From Plasmodiophora brassicae (taxonomy: Eukaryota; Endomyxa: Phytomyxea; Phytomyxea; Plasmodiophorida), in the NCBI GenBank assembly GCA_036867785.1, contig CP145413.1, positions 1,480,658-1,544,657 of the forward strand: DNA of 64,000 bases, read 5' to 3'. Positions 41,536 through 53,700 of the stretch are shown piece after piece (position 1 is the first letter of the stretch; every line of letters starts with the position of its first letter). The position numbers were made by a program, and so were the translations under genes. Below the pieces are notes generated by a model. The model ran no database searches. It had not been told where the DNA came from and saw only the letters and a program-made list of their open reading frames with translations.

Positions 41536-42650
41536 CTACATAGGTGTTGTTGTAGTGACCTGGATGATCCATTGCTGTGCCTGCTGTGCAACCTCGGCGG
41601 TCACCGCCCTTATGAACGAGTGCCCTAACAATTGATCGGCAGTGGCGCGTTGTCCCGGGTCTTTCTGCGTGCACTGGTCGATGAACGATCGGAACTCAGG
41701 CGACGTTGTCTCGGCAGGTAACGACGGCACGTCGCCCGACGTAATTTCCGTCATGAGCGCCAGGTACTCGCCGGCATTCGGATACGGGTATCGGCCCAGC
41801 GCGCACTCCATGATGGTGATACCCAGGCTCCAGATATCGGACGGGAACGAATAGTCCTCGCCAATGATTCGTTCAGGACTGTACGCGCAGACCACGTCAG
41901 CGTATCCCCATAGACCAATCCGCGCAAGCGCAACCTCATGTACGTGCATGTGCCAACGAACGTGGTGGCGACAGCGTTCTCCGGCAGTTCCGTGCTAATG
42001 CCAAAGTCGGTGATCTTGGGCCTGGCGTCCCGCGTCAGCAGTATGTTCGATGGCTTGATGTCCCGGTGGACCATATGCCTCGCGTTATGCAGGTACTGCA
42101 GCGCCAGCAGGACCTGCTTGGAAAGATATGCGCAGACGATCTCCGGCAGACCATGACCATCATGCTGCTGTTGACGTCGACGCACGCTGGCGAGCAGGTC
42201 GACAAGCGACCCGAGCTGCATATGCTCCAGGACGATATAGATGCTGCCATGGTCGTAGAACGCACCGTAGAAGTTGACCAGGTGTTCGCAGTCGGCCTCG
42301 TAAAGCGTCTGCAATTCCTTGACCAGCGAGCGCCGCTGGTCCTTGTCGAAGATGCTGATCTGCTTGACGGCCAGGTTCAGGCCGGACGTGTGGTGCAGGG
42401 CGCGATGGACGACGCCCGTGGATCCGCGACCCAGCTGCTCCTGCAGGTCCAGCTCGCCGATATCCTTGATGAGGACGCCCGACGACGCCTGGCTAGCCGG
42501 GCTGGCCACCGGCTGCGACCCCGAGTCCCGGTACACGCCCGACCGGTCGATATGCAGGTTGCCCGTCGTGAAGATCGTGTCTGACGCCTTGAACGAATCG
42601 TCCGGCTTGACGGGAACATCCACTGTCAGGCGCGGCTTGCCCGACGTCAT
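41536..42650 (-). CDS. MAP kinase kinase (MAP2K/STE7-like), two exons
   Basis: Protein kinase with ATG at 42650. Exon 1 (42650-41935) and exon 2 (41878-41536) flank a 56-nt intron (41934-41879), joining GTCTYMS to PERIIG. About 350 residues. Order of kinase motifs: LGRGSTGVVHRALH (Gly loop), LAVKQISI (VAIK Lys), HRDIKPSNILL (catalytic loop), DFGIS (Mg loop), TFVGTCTYMSPERI (activation segment and APE-like), DIWSLGITIME. 'GTCTYMSPERI' and the DFG-IS start are typical of MAP2Ks. Likely phosphorylation sites sit between DFGIS and GTCTYM. The N-terminal ~65 residues are unstructured and may hold a MAPK docking site (KPRLTVDVPVK). Confidence 0.9.
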
Positions 42651-42974
42651 GGATGGGAACCTCCCTGTCCGGCGTGCCACACGACAAGCGTCAGATGCGG
42701 CCGGCGCAGTCCGCCGCCGCGTCTCGGCTCGAACCGCGACCCTCCCCGCGTCAACAAACAACCACCACCTGGCACGAGCGCAACGACCCGGCTCAGAGCA
42801 AACACCAACGCCGGACGCCCGCACGCGCGTCGATTTCGCGAATGACACGTGGATACGCCCGCGGAGCTGGGCTCGTTCACTCGCTCCAGATATACAATCC
42901 TTAAAATAGGAATGGACCATGCGGGGTCCGCAGCGACCGAAAGGGTTTACACACAGGTGACACATCGGCGACCG

Positions 42975-44877
42975 TCACGTGATGACCGTCGGCTCGGTGC
43001 GCTTCGTCAGCGCAGCGATATCGCTGAGGCGCAGGGCAATGTCGACGAGTGGTTTAAGCGCGTCCGCCGTCGCTTGATCCAGGTGGGCCGGGCGGCTCTC
43101 GTAGCGCTCCATGTAGATTCGGATCGTAGCACCGACAGACCCTGTAGCGATTCCGTCAGCATACAGGCCGTCGGGTATCGTGAGCGACCAAGACATGCGA
43201 GTGTCCTACCAGTGCCGCTCAGACGATAGATGATGCGTGACCCGTCCGTGAACAGGAACCGGACGCCCTGTTGACGGGTGACGCTGCCGTCGACGGGATC
43301 CTTGTACTCGAACTCGTCCGCGACATCAAGCGCGAACTCGCCATAGTCCGTGCCGACATGTGGCTTGGCGATAAGCTGGCGCAGGCGGGCAAAGACGCGG
43401 TCGGCCGCTTGGCTCTCGACGCCCTCGTAATCGTATCGCGAGTAGTAGTTGCGCCCGTATTCGGCCCAATGCGCACGAACGACATCGGCGACGGAGCGGC
43501 GCTGCCCATCGCGATTGTTGAACTCCATGATCGACAACCAGGCCAGCACGGCCCACATGCCGTCCTTTTCGCGAATGTGGTCGGACCCGGTCCCGAAGCT
43601 CTCCTCGCCACAGATCCCGATCCGCCCGGAATCCATCAGGTTGCAGAAGAACTTCCACCCGGTCGGCACCTCGTAGATCGGGATGCCCAGCTGCTTGGCG
43701 ACGCGATCAACGGCGGATGACGTTGGCATGGATCGAGCGACGCCGCGCAATGGGGTGCGGCAGTAGAACGGGATGGCCCCACGAGCGGCATGCGCGGCAA
43801 TGATGGCTAAAGAATCGCTGGGTGTGACGAAGAACTCGCGACCCAAGACCATGTTCCGGTCCATGTCGCCGTCATTGGCGGCACCGAAATCAGGAATGGG
43901 TCCCTGTGCGGCGCCAGGCTGCAGGCCCATGCGTTGCACCAGCTCGGGAGCGTAGGTCAGGTTCGGATCCGGGTGCGCGCCGCCAAAGTCCTCTAGCGGT
44001 TTCTCCCGAACAACAGAGGAGCGCGGCAGGCCCAGCTCCTCAACGAGGATCCGGACGGCGGTCGGTCCCGCAACGCCGTTCATGCTGTCATGCAGGACAG
44101 TGAACCGGGTGTCCTGAATGAACTTCTTGATCGCCGCGAAGTCGAAGATCGTCTTGAGTAGGCCGGCGTGGGCAGTAGGACCGTCCACCACCTCAACGGT
44201 GAACCCCGGCAGGATCTGCTGCTTACCAACCTATGGACATACGGGCGCAATCAGCGAACCGGATGGGCGCGTCCCGTGCGGGCAGTGTGTGACCTTGCCG
44301 GCATCGAACTCGGGCAGGTTGTGGACAGTCTTGAAATGACTGATCTTACGCGACTTGGCAAACACGAGGTCGGTGAAGGACTCGGGGGCGGCACCGCCGT
44401 TGCCAACGTTGTACTTGACGCCGAAGTCGCCATCGGGACCGCCCGGGTTGTGGCTCGCCGTCAATATGATACCGCCCGTTGCCGAATGCGAGCGAATCAG
44501 GACGGAGACGGCCGGCGTCGACAGCAGGAAATCAATGCCGACGATCACGTGCTTGTAGCCGTTCGCCGCCAGCATCTTGAGAATAATTTGGCAGGCCTGG
44601 CATGACAGATGCCTGGGTCAATAAAGCAACGGACATGGAAGGGCCGACCGCTGACCTGTTTGTTGAAATATCGCCCGTCGCCAGACAGGAGGATCGGTTT
44701 CGACTTGTCCAGGCCGGACGTGGTCTCCTCGACGGCGTCCAGGATGGCCTGCACGAAGTTCTGCAGGTAGGTGCCCTTCTGGAACGTCGCCACTCGCTTG
44801 CGCAGGCCGCTCGTGCCCGGCCGCTGATCATCGTATGGGCCGTCGGCCTTGACGACGTCAACGGCGAGGTTGGACAT
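42975..44877 (-). CDS. PGM: Phosphoglucomutase, four exons
   Basis: Interconverts glucose-1-phosphate and glucose-6-phosphate, feeding UDP-sugar synthesis. ATG at 44877 (MSNLAVDVV). Introns at 44655-44597 (59 nt), 44293-44219 (75 nt) and 43209-43142 (68 nt), all GT...AG in frame. Motifs: [11 protein letters not shown] near the N-terminus, [15 protein letters not shown] (active-site Ser in TASHNP), [13 protein letters not shown] (Mg-binding DxDxD-like loop), [12 protein letters not shown] (sugar-binding), [18 protein letters not shown], and the C-terminal [13 protein letters not shown] phosphate-binding loop ending in TVIT. The metal loop reads DGDMDR where DGDGDR is usual, a conservative change. 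Very close to animal/plant PGM1. Confidence 0.96.
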
Positions 44878-45122
44878 GGCAGTGGCTCCCATCAATCACG
44901 CCCCGTAACGTCCGCGCCAGTCCCCACTTCGCAAAATGTTGCCCCAGAGTTGAACGGGCGGGCGTTGCTTCCGCCGCCGGCCAGCTGCCCATTTCAGCAT
45001 GTTTAGCAAACGGCCGGAGCGGGGACGTTGCGCGTTTCCAATCGTCGACGATCGAGGAGGTCAGTGCCGGAACTTGCAGACAGTGACGACTTCAGCATCG
45101 TGCCACACCGGGCTGGCGGGAG

Positions 45123-46706
45123 TCAAATATGTCGTACGAATGTAGTAATTGAAGTCTGGCGACGTGCAGAGAGGTGGCGTCGGACGGCCTGCCAGACTTT
45201 GCGGACGCCCGTTGTCAGCTTGGCGTTGTCGAAATCGGCGACAGGGACCCATCGGGTCTCTGTATCCGTACCAGAAGTGACGGCCGGGTCGCTTGGGAAC
45301 CGCGCGTACGTGATGTCAATGGTCATACGAATGTGGGTGAAGATATGTTGAACGGGTCCGATTCCGCGATGGACAGCAAGAGCGCTGTCGTCCGTCAGAG
45401 CGCGATCGAGCTGGTCGCCAAACCGCTCCCAGCAGGGAAACGCCCACTGCCCGGCCAGTAATCCTTTACAGGCCCGCTTCACAAGAAGAACACGGCCGTC
45501 AGATTCGACGCAGCAAACGCGAGTGCTCTGCTCAGTGACGCGCTGTTTCAGTTTCTTCAACGGGTACCTGGTCACGACGCCAACAGGGTCCGGGATGTCA
45601 CCTTCAGCACAGCAGACTGTGCACATTTCAATGTCGCTGGTGATACCGTTGCGGTTATGTGCAGGACGGCTTGACTGACATCCCTCCTGCCTGGCAAGGC
45701 AAATCGACTCGATGGGACATGCCGAGCACGACGGGTTGTGTTGCGTGCAAACCGTGGCGCCCAGTTCCATCAGCGCCTGGTTGAAGTCCCCGGGACGCTC
45801 GTAGTCCACAATATCGCCTGCCAGCGCCCAGTGCAGCTAGGGAAAACAACTGAGCCAAACACGACGTCTGCGGGCAGATGGAGGGCGGCTTTACCTTGAG
45901 GGCGTTCGACGCATTCGGAGCCGCCGCGATGGCACGCACCCTGGATAGAACGCGAACCACGTTGCCATCGACTAATGGAACACGCTGGCCGAAAGCGATG
46001 GAAGCAATCGCCCCGGCGGTGTATTCGCCAATCCCGGGCACTTTCTTCAACCCTGCACCGAGTGACAGACGTTATATTTGCACACACAGACTCTGCTACT
46101 GCGGCCGACCTGGAACAGATGTCGGCAGCAGACCGCCGCATTCCTTCATTGCCCACTGAGCTCCTTCTAGCAAGAAACGCGCACGTCGATAATACCCAAG
46201 ACCGGCCCACATTTCGTTCACGTCCTGCGAACACACGTATCAGTACTACCCAGGGTCAAAGATCATCGACGAGCACATCGGTTACCTCCATGGATGCAGA
46301 TGCGAGATCTGCAATTGACGGGAACCGTTTCATCCATCGTTCATAATACGGAATCACCTGAATCAGCAGACATGTCAACAGAGCAACGCACCGTGCAACG
46401 GCCGGCGTCGTACCGTATCAACTCGAGTCTGCTGGAGCATGACTTCCGATACCCAGACCGCGTAAGCGTCGCTGGGCAGCGATCGTCCCGGTCTATTTAT
46501 CAATGGTGAATTCGCATTCGCACGTTAGTAAATCTTCTCAAGACAGACGATGGGTTGTCATAAGGCGGTTTGTCGCCTCTCCAAGGCAGGCACCGCCGAT
46601 GCGTATCGAACCATGATAGCAGGTTAGCCCGCACCACGGGGACCTCGTCATGGGTGAACGTGTGATATGCCGAGGCATGCCCCTCTTGCCGACACCTCTT
46701 CGTCAT
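45123..46706 (-). CDS. MUTYH: Adenine DNA glycosylase (MutY/MUTYH), about six exons
   Basis: Removes adenine mispaired with 8-oxoguanine. ATG at 46706. Parts in order: [38 protein letters not shown] (the classical MutY segment), [48 protein letters not shown] (helix-hairpin-helix), [12 protein letters not shown] (catalytic Asp), [14 protein letters not shown], the Fe-S cluster C-x6-C-x2-C-x5-C ([17 protein letters not shown]), then a Nudix-like 8-oxoG recognition domain ([19 protein letters not shown]). Several short introns are needed (for example GTAACC...TTCGCAG near 46.2-46.3 kb and GTAAAG...CCCTAG near 45.84-45.89 kb). It is the last conserved gene before the subtelomere. Confidence 0.93.
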
Positions 46707-47049
46707 TGTGCGCAACGCCGACGGACCACCCACCCAGCCCAACGCAATGAGCGCGGAATGCCTTTTACATGCGCTTTACGCGGTGTGGACAACGAGAAAT
46801 GACAGTGAAGCCGGTGTGTGGGGACCGCGCCTGGTGTCGTATACGAACTTTGTTCGTGTGGCGGCGATCCACCTCCAGATCAACCGCTTTATCAGGCGCG
46901 TGAACTTTCGGTCAACGTTAACGCCTCCAACAACTCATTGGGCGTGCTGTGCTCTGCCAAACGTGGCGATATCTGTGACAAAACGTCGAACTTAGTACTC
47001 TGGACAACGACGTCGACTTCTGCGTAAGTACGGGACGGCTGGGATCCGG
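46707..47049. other. Boundary between conserved genes and subtelomere
   Basis: About 340 bp. Short plus-strand frames are open but none is recognisable. It contains the MutY promoter region on the left and the ragged 3' end of the proximal giant+USP copy on the right. Confidence 0.4.
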
Positions 47050-50000
47050 TCAATTCACTCGGACCCGACGGCGACGCGCGCAGACGTAATCGGGGACCAG
47101 CTGAAAGTAGGCGTCTCCGACTTGGACTACCGCCTGTGGCACCACGTCCTGTACACAGGAGAAGTCAGATATTCCAAGGCATCCATCCATCGCCGTTGTC
47201 GGCCCTGTACCTACCACCGTCGTCTTGCGGCGCGCCACAGAAACCGTCTGGCCATCGGGACCTGTCTCCTGGACAACTGCAATGGGATCTTGCCGCACCA
47301 GCATAACCTGGCCCTCTTCCACCTTCCCCTTCATCTGGCGCAGCGTCGTGCAGCGGTGCTCCACGTCCCATCCGGAATTGCACGGTCGTTCGGAGGAGCA
47401 CCTTCTGGCGAGCGTCGTCGTGTGGTCACTGACAAGCGCATCGGCGAGGGTCGTCCGGCTCCGCGAACCACTCAACATAACAACCGGGAGCTCGCAGGGC
47501 GGGCGCCTAGAGGCATGGTCGCAGGTTGCGCAAGTGTCGACGACGTGCTCAATGAACACAACAATCGATCTCTCGATCGGTTGACCATTGGCCCAGGTAA
47601 CGGCGTACGCATCATCTGCTGCAACAGCTCCAGTGCGAAGTCGTCTGCGTCGTGTTGTTGTCCGGCATCGAACGACCTCGTCGCCAGGTCAGCCTCGCTG
47701 ACGACCTTGCTGAGGTCCACCAGAGTATCGGACGCCACTTGCAGATCCAGACGTGGGTTCATCAGATGGTTGTACGTAGGGGTGAGCCCAAGGTGCGGGC
47801 CCGGAGACACATTGCCAGCCGGGCAAAGCCCGCATGATCTGGATTGGTCCGATGGCGTAGCAAATATGGAACGACAGACGCCTGCCGCATCATTGTTCGA
47901 AATGCCCGCTGGCATCAACGATCTGGCGTCATGCTCCTAACAGCCCCGTTAGCGTCGACGATGCCGTTCAAGGCAGCGTCCCGTACCTGTGGAGCACGTT
48001 GCGCTTCTTCGATCAGTTCGCGGTCGACGTGTGGTACGGGCCGGCTTGCATGCTTGCCAGGAGATTGTTCGCCTTCCTGCGGACAACGCTAGCGCGTTAG
48101 ACGTCGTCATCGCCTCCGTGCCGGCGTTGCCAATTTCGAACCTGATCTGGTGCCTTGAAAGAGCGGTCTGCAAGTCCAGCAGCAAATGTAGTGGCCCTCT
48201 TGTGTTGTGCCTACAGCGAGCGGACGGTCAGTAAAACAGGCCATACGGGTACAATCATCACCGACCGGTGCACGCGGAATGCTGCGCTTGTCAGCAGGGT
48301 CCTTGATCACTGTCATCGGCGCAGGCGGCGGCGCTTTCTGCAACGTCATGCCGGTTAATGATTACACCCAACCCGGTGTACGCTGTAGTAAACTGACCAC
48401 AGGGCGTGTCTTTGTGGCACAACGCTTTGAAAGCTTGCCTGCTTGACAGTAAAGTTTGCTCTGCGTCACACACCCATCGTTAGCATACGTGTCTGCCAAC
48501 ACTGGCCTAAACAGTTACCTCGCTCTCTCGCGATGTCGACTGACACAGGTCGTTTGTGTCTCTCGACGATTCATCGCGGTCGCTCTCCGTGCTTGACATA
48601 GAACGAGGTCAGCAGCGGCCTGTTGGCAGTGCAGTGATCAGTACACCCATTCGTGCCCAGCCATTCAGTCAGCAACGAACGATTCGCCTGCGTTTGCCAG
48701 ACGCGCGTCTCTGCAGTCTTGTGGCGCGCCGACTCGCCCGCGTGCGACGAGCAGGTCCATTGCCGTCGGCTGACGCGTCATCATCAATGTCCTTGTCCAG
48801 CTGGTCGGCCCGGTTGCCCCGGCGCTGGCGAATGGCAGCCACGTACGCGCCCACCATATCGTCGACGATGCCGCGAAACCTCGACGACGCTCCCTCAGTC
48901 ATCGGCCTTGGTCGCGAGTCCAGGATGATCAGCTCGAACGCGTTTACGAAATATTCATGCGCGCGCTTCGAGCTCAGGCCGAGCTCGACGAGCGTGCGGC
49001 CCACAGCGCCGATCCGCGCTAGAGCGTGCTTATAAGGCGCGCCAATCGATGCGTGCAGCGCCGCACGTCTGCAACAGGTCGTCGATGACGATGACATGCT
49101 CAACGGGGTCACGAACGGCGTCGTGTCGACCGGCGCCGACGTAGGTCAGCACGCCGGGGCGCAGCGCACGTGAGTGATAGACGAGAATCAGAATAGTCGA
49201 CAGGTCGACGGGAGGCGGCCACGCGTCCTTGACCGCCTTGACAGCGGCGTGCACCTGCGACGACAGCGTCTTGTGGTCCTTTGACAATTGCACGATGGAA
49301 TCGACCGCCGCCGACTGGACGAGCAGGCCGTTGTGCGGGTCGGCCAGGAACGAGCCCCAGTCGATCTAATTGGTGCAAGCGCCCCGCGCGTCCGGCGACG
49401 AGTGTAGGACGCCCTGTATGAGGGCCAGCGCCTCCCACAGCCAGTGACGCTTCTTGCTGCCCTGATTGGCCAACGGCAGGGGTACGTCCTGCCAACTCTC
49501 GTACGCATCCAACAACGTGACTGACCGTGATGCCAGCGGCAACGCGCTCAGAGTCATCGGGTCAGACGACGCTGGCAGACTCACCACAGCCGATGGATCG
49601 TGAAGTGGCGGGACCAACATGACGACATCCGCCAATACGGCCAGATAACACGACGACGGCACACAGCGTCCATCGGGGCGAGCACGCATCGCTCGACGCT
49701 GGGCGACGGTCTTGGTCGCAGACGCCATCAGATCGGACACATACTCGTCGGTGATATTGACTGGCGGCGGGTCGACCAGCGTGACGAACGGATGGATGAC
49801 GCGCCCCGACCAGCGTTGCAACAGCGTCACCTGGATACCATCGCCACCTAAACGCTCCCTTGTCCTCGCGACCCTGTTCACCAACGCCTGCATCACTCGC
49901 TTGTCATCGAAACGTGACTCTGGAATGATTGACATGAAGTCGCGCCACAGTGCACGGTGTGGCAACCGTTCGAGTTCGTTGCGATCCAGTTGGAAAAAGT

Positions 50001-50443
50001 GATGGTTGGCAGCAACGACAGCGACGGATCGAGCGTCGACCCACGCCTGCCGAGACGGTGCAGGGCGTCCAGCGACGGCATGAAGCCGGCGAAGAGGTAA
50101 TCGTGCTTCTGGTCCAGGTCCGGTCGATCCAGAGCAACCCATACACCGGGCGCCAGAGTCTTCCTCTTCGCCAACTGGTCGTACGTATACGCACCTTCAG
50201 TTTGTAGAGGGTTCAGAGAAATGGCGTCCGGAGTCAGCATTGTGCTCAGCCCTTTCTAGATGACAAGGAACCACGACTGGACCAAATAGTGGAACGCGTG
50301 ACGGTTTCCCTTAACGGAGATCCGCAGTACGGTCGCCATCATGTCGTCGTAGTCGAGGCTGTGAATGAAATCCAGAAATTCGCCCTTGTTGATGACTAGA
50401 CCCAGCGGATCCATGAATGTTTCGTCGACGAAGAAACGTCCGG
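47050..50443 (-). pseudogene. Proximal decayed copy of the giant-protein + USP-like unit
   Basis: Minus-strand remains colinear with the distal unit (57.07-62.52 kb). From right to left: FLDFIHSLDYDDMMATVLRI and LQTEGAYTYDQL (about 50.4-50.0 kb) match the middle of the giant protein; the block at 49.1-48.67 kb matches its C-terminus; NAGTEAMTTSNAL near 48.1 kb matches the linker; 47.92-47.05 kb matches the USP-like domain, including QQHDADDFALELL and HVVDTCATCDHAS. The USP part keeps an intron (47214-47149, 66 nt) at the same place as the distal copy (68 nt). Frame breaks are spread along it, the USP end is missing after the AYFQLV strand, and the giant part is cut at 50443, where a LINE begins. 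Not functional as read. Confidence 0.8.
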
Positions 50444-53102
50444 TTTTAGGAACTTCTATTTGTATTTGTCAGATACAGCTAAAGCGTCGTGAGCTCGGCG
50501 GGAACGGACGTGAATAGGACAGGCTTGACTCGAGTGACAGGATCGGCGGAGTGCGCAGCGTTCACGGCGGGCGCCATGAACGCGCGCGGCGCTCTATGTC
50601 GGCCGCACTGTGCCCGTCTAATGGCGACTGGACACGGCCGGGCGACGATGCAGGCGACGGCGCGTCGGGGCGCAGCGGCACACGAGCTTCATGCTGGGGT
50701 CCAGCGTCGGCTTCCGCCGGTCGCCCGGTCGCGTTGGCAATACATCTCATCACGATGGCCGTCATTATCGCCGTCGGCGAGAGATGGTGGGCGCGTCGAC
50801 GAACTCGGGCATCGGCATCGATCTCTGGGCCGGCTATGTCCGCACCGCCCAGGAACCCGACCAGTGCAGGGTCGTCGAGGACGTGTTCGGCGACTTCAAC
50901 GGCGACTCGCGCGTTCTCGTTGTCCTCATCGTCGCTGATCTCGTTCCATAGCGTCGCGTCCAGGCCAGCAAGCGCAGCGACGCCCTGAGCGGAGATGGCG
51001 AGCGACTCGCCGCGGATGCAGCGGGCGGCAACGGCGCGGATGAACGTGCCCAGGACGGCCAGCCAGCGTCGCTGGCGATCGCTCAGCCGAAACGTCGGGT
51101 CGCGCGGATCCGGCATGCGGCGCGGTCGTAGACGGTCGTCTTCTCTGGCGGGCGGCGCCGTCAGGCGTGCGTAATCGTTGAGCTGGATGGCGACGTAGTC
51201 GATGGCGACGCCCGTGTCCGCCCTGTTGAAGTGCAAGGCACGGATGCGCCAGTCGATGATTGGCCTGAGCAGGCGCGACGATTCAGTGCAACGGGCAGCA
51301 ATGTGATACCTCGAGAGGTTCTTGTCGTTGCACGCCCGGCACTGGGCGTTCGAGCCCGGTATGCGGTTCGTGACCCATGAAGCCACCGCATATGCGTCGT
51401 CGCCCGAGTGGTACGCCGCCGGAAACGGGAGGTTATACGGCTGTAGCTGCAGGCGCATCAGCTTGCAGGACGCATCAGCGGCAGCCCACGTGTGGAGCTC
51501 GAGCGCTTGCAGCAGGGCGTCTTGCCGATCGGGCAGGCGTGGGCGCTTCCGCGTCGGGCGGCCGGCTTCGGCGTCGGCGAGTTCTTCACGGGCGCGTTGC
51601 TCGCGGGCGTCACGGCCGTTCCTGTAGATGGCGGTTGCGTCCGCGTAGACCTTGCAGCCCTTCAGCATCATGTTGAATCGGCTGCGCGGGTTGCTGAGCG
51701 CCCAGCGCGTGACGCGGACCAGGAACGGGACGCGATCGCCATCCTTGATCTGCTCCGACCACGTGATCTGCTTGAACGCGAACCGGGCGCGCAGCTTGGC
51801 CTGGCGGGCAGCGGCGGGCACGAGTCCCGCGTACCGGAGCATCAGGGACGAGCCGATGCGGCGGCGGTATCCACCGAAGAACAGGGCGGCGGCCGACTTC
51901 TGCAGCTGGTCGAGCTTCTTCAGTAGGCCGACGTGGCTGTTGCTGATGGCGAGTCCGTACTCGGCGCGCGAACGGATCCAGGCGCCGACGACGCGCGTCT
52001 TCCGGACGATCGACAGGTGCTTCGTGCTGAACACGCCCGAGTGCATGATCCCGATCATGGCCTTCTCGGCTTTGGCTGTCCGCGAGGCGAGCTGGGCTCG
52101 ATGATCGAGGCGACCATCCTTCATGACGACGCCCAGGAAGCACACCGGCTTGTCGAGCTCGTGCTCCTCGACGACGCGGTTGCCGCCGATGGTCAGGGCT
52201 GCCGGCTGCGCGGCGGTCGACGTCCTCGGCCTGGAGACGATCGATTTCGTCGCGTTCCACTCGAGTTCGTGCCGCTGCGCGTACTCCTGACAGAGGTCCA
52301 TCATGGCCTGGGCCATCTGGTCGGTGAAGGCGTGCAGCAGGGTGTCGTCGGCGTAGAACTGGCAGGGCACCGGCATGTGGTCGAACATCGGGGCCTCGTC
52401 GCCGAACCGCGACACGATCAGGTACGGCAGGTCGTCGATCAGGACGTTGAATAAGTCAGGGGAGCCAATCGCGCCCTGGAATAGGCCGACGAGCGCGGCG
52501 ATCCGCTCGGACAGCTGCCCGTCCAGAGCAATGATGAAATGGCAGCCGTCAAACAAGGCCTGCAGAACGGCGATGATATGTGCAGGTACGCCTCGTCTGC
52601 GTAGCTTTGAGTAGACATGAATGCGGCGGGCGCTATCATACGCCTTCCTCATGTCGAGGAGGACCTCGATCAGCGGCTTGCGTCGTGCCGCCCAGTGGGT
52701 GGTCAGCTCGTCGGCCACCCACACGGCTTCGGGGACACCGATGCCTCGCCGAAATCCAAACTGGAGGAAGTGCATCTGCAGCCACCCCTTCAGGTGCATG
52801 TACGTGATCAGACACGTCTCATATGCCTTCCGGAGGTGGGACTGCAGCGCAATGCCTCGCCAGTTCGACGGGTCGGCGGGTTCGGTGTTCCGTTTGTGCA
52901 CGGGCACAACGAGCGCCGACCGCCAGTCAGACGGCACGAGCTGCACAGTGTACAAGCAGGTGAACATGCAGGATATCCAGGGGCCGGCGGCATCCGGGTC
53001 ACACTTCAGGAGGTCCATCGGTATGTTGTCCGGGCCGACCCCCTTCATCCACTCATGCCGTTTGATGAGTTGACGGTGTGAACACGGTGTCCGATACCTT
53101 TA
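50444..53102 (-). mobile_element. 5'-truncated LINE (non-LTR retrotransposon) with reverse transcriptase ORF
   Basis: The open frame (50562 to about 53099; first ATG 53048, 828 residues) begins at the very edge of the reverse transcriptase domain: KGVGPDNIPMDLLK (LINE 'K.pGPDgIP'), SNWRGIALQSHLRKAYE, LLDMRKAYDSA (catalytic Asp region), GAIGSPDLFNVLIDD, CQFYADDTLLHAF (FxADD core). Further on lies a C-terminal zinc motif CRACNDKNLSRYHIAARC (CCHC type). No endonuclease is present because the 5' part is missing. The 3' end lies at about 50444, since homology of the flanking giant-gene copy resumes at 50443; the element's last bases on its own strand read CCTAAAA. No target-site duplication seen. 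Family within LINEs not settled. Confidence 0.88.
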
Positions 53103-53135
53103 GGGAATGATTTAGGGGGGGTGGGGGGGGGTCCA
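53098..53135 (+). repeat. TTTAGGG-like and poly-G tract at the LINE 5' end
   Basis: Two TTTAGGG-type units (at about 53,098 and 53,110) run into a G-rich tract, (G)7-T-(G)9. It directly abuts the truncated 5' end of the LINE. It could be a decayed telomeric patch or simply a G-quadruplex-prone tract. Confidence 0.6.
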
Positions 53136-53700
53136 AAATGGACCAGGCAAACTCCGCTTCGGAACCACTGGGAGAGTCGAAATCGTGCAGGAGCCACGAT
53201 ATGAACGTCCGCGCACCACTGCACCATCACGGCAGGACATCTTGATACGTTCGCGAGTGCACACTGTCTGGCAAACTCGGACGTCAGCCAGACAATTCGG
53301 GCCGTGTGCGGCCGGCGAACGTCGGCATGACAGAGAATGTCGGATTCTATTCTGCTGATGTGTATCGAGCGTGTCGCAGACCGCGTCCAGTTCTGTTGCA
53401 GGGCACGACATCGGTCGGGTTACTGTCGCTTGTGTTTATGGTGTGTATGCGGATGGATGGCGATATACGTCTGTGTTCGATGCTATCCCCAGGACAAGTA
53501 CGATGGGCGTAGACACACCCATCGATTGAAGGTGGGCGCCAGTCAACGTCAAGGCAGCCGCCGACTCCGTGGCGGGCGTCGTCGGCGCGACTGACGACCC
53601 GACGACGTCAACACTGCCGGCCGATGAGTAGGGCCGTCTGACAGCTGACAACGCATGACGCAAGAAGAAATCGGCCCAAAAAAATCGCATTTATGGACCC
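53136..53700. other. Unassigned subtelomeric spacer
   Basis: About 560 bp between the LINE and the decayed repeat block. Short open frames only. I see no domain, RNA gene or clear repeat. Confidence 0.4.

Noticed and set aside
53103-53135. Poly-G tract as a definite interstitial telomere
   Set aside because: Only two TTTAGGG-like units are present before it becomes plain G-runs, so I report it as telomere-like only.
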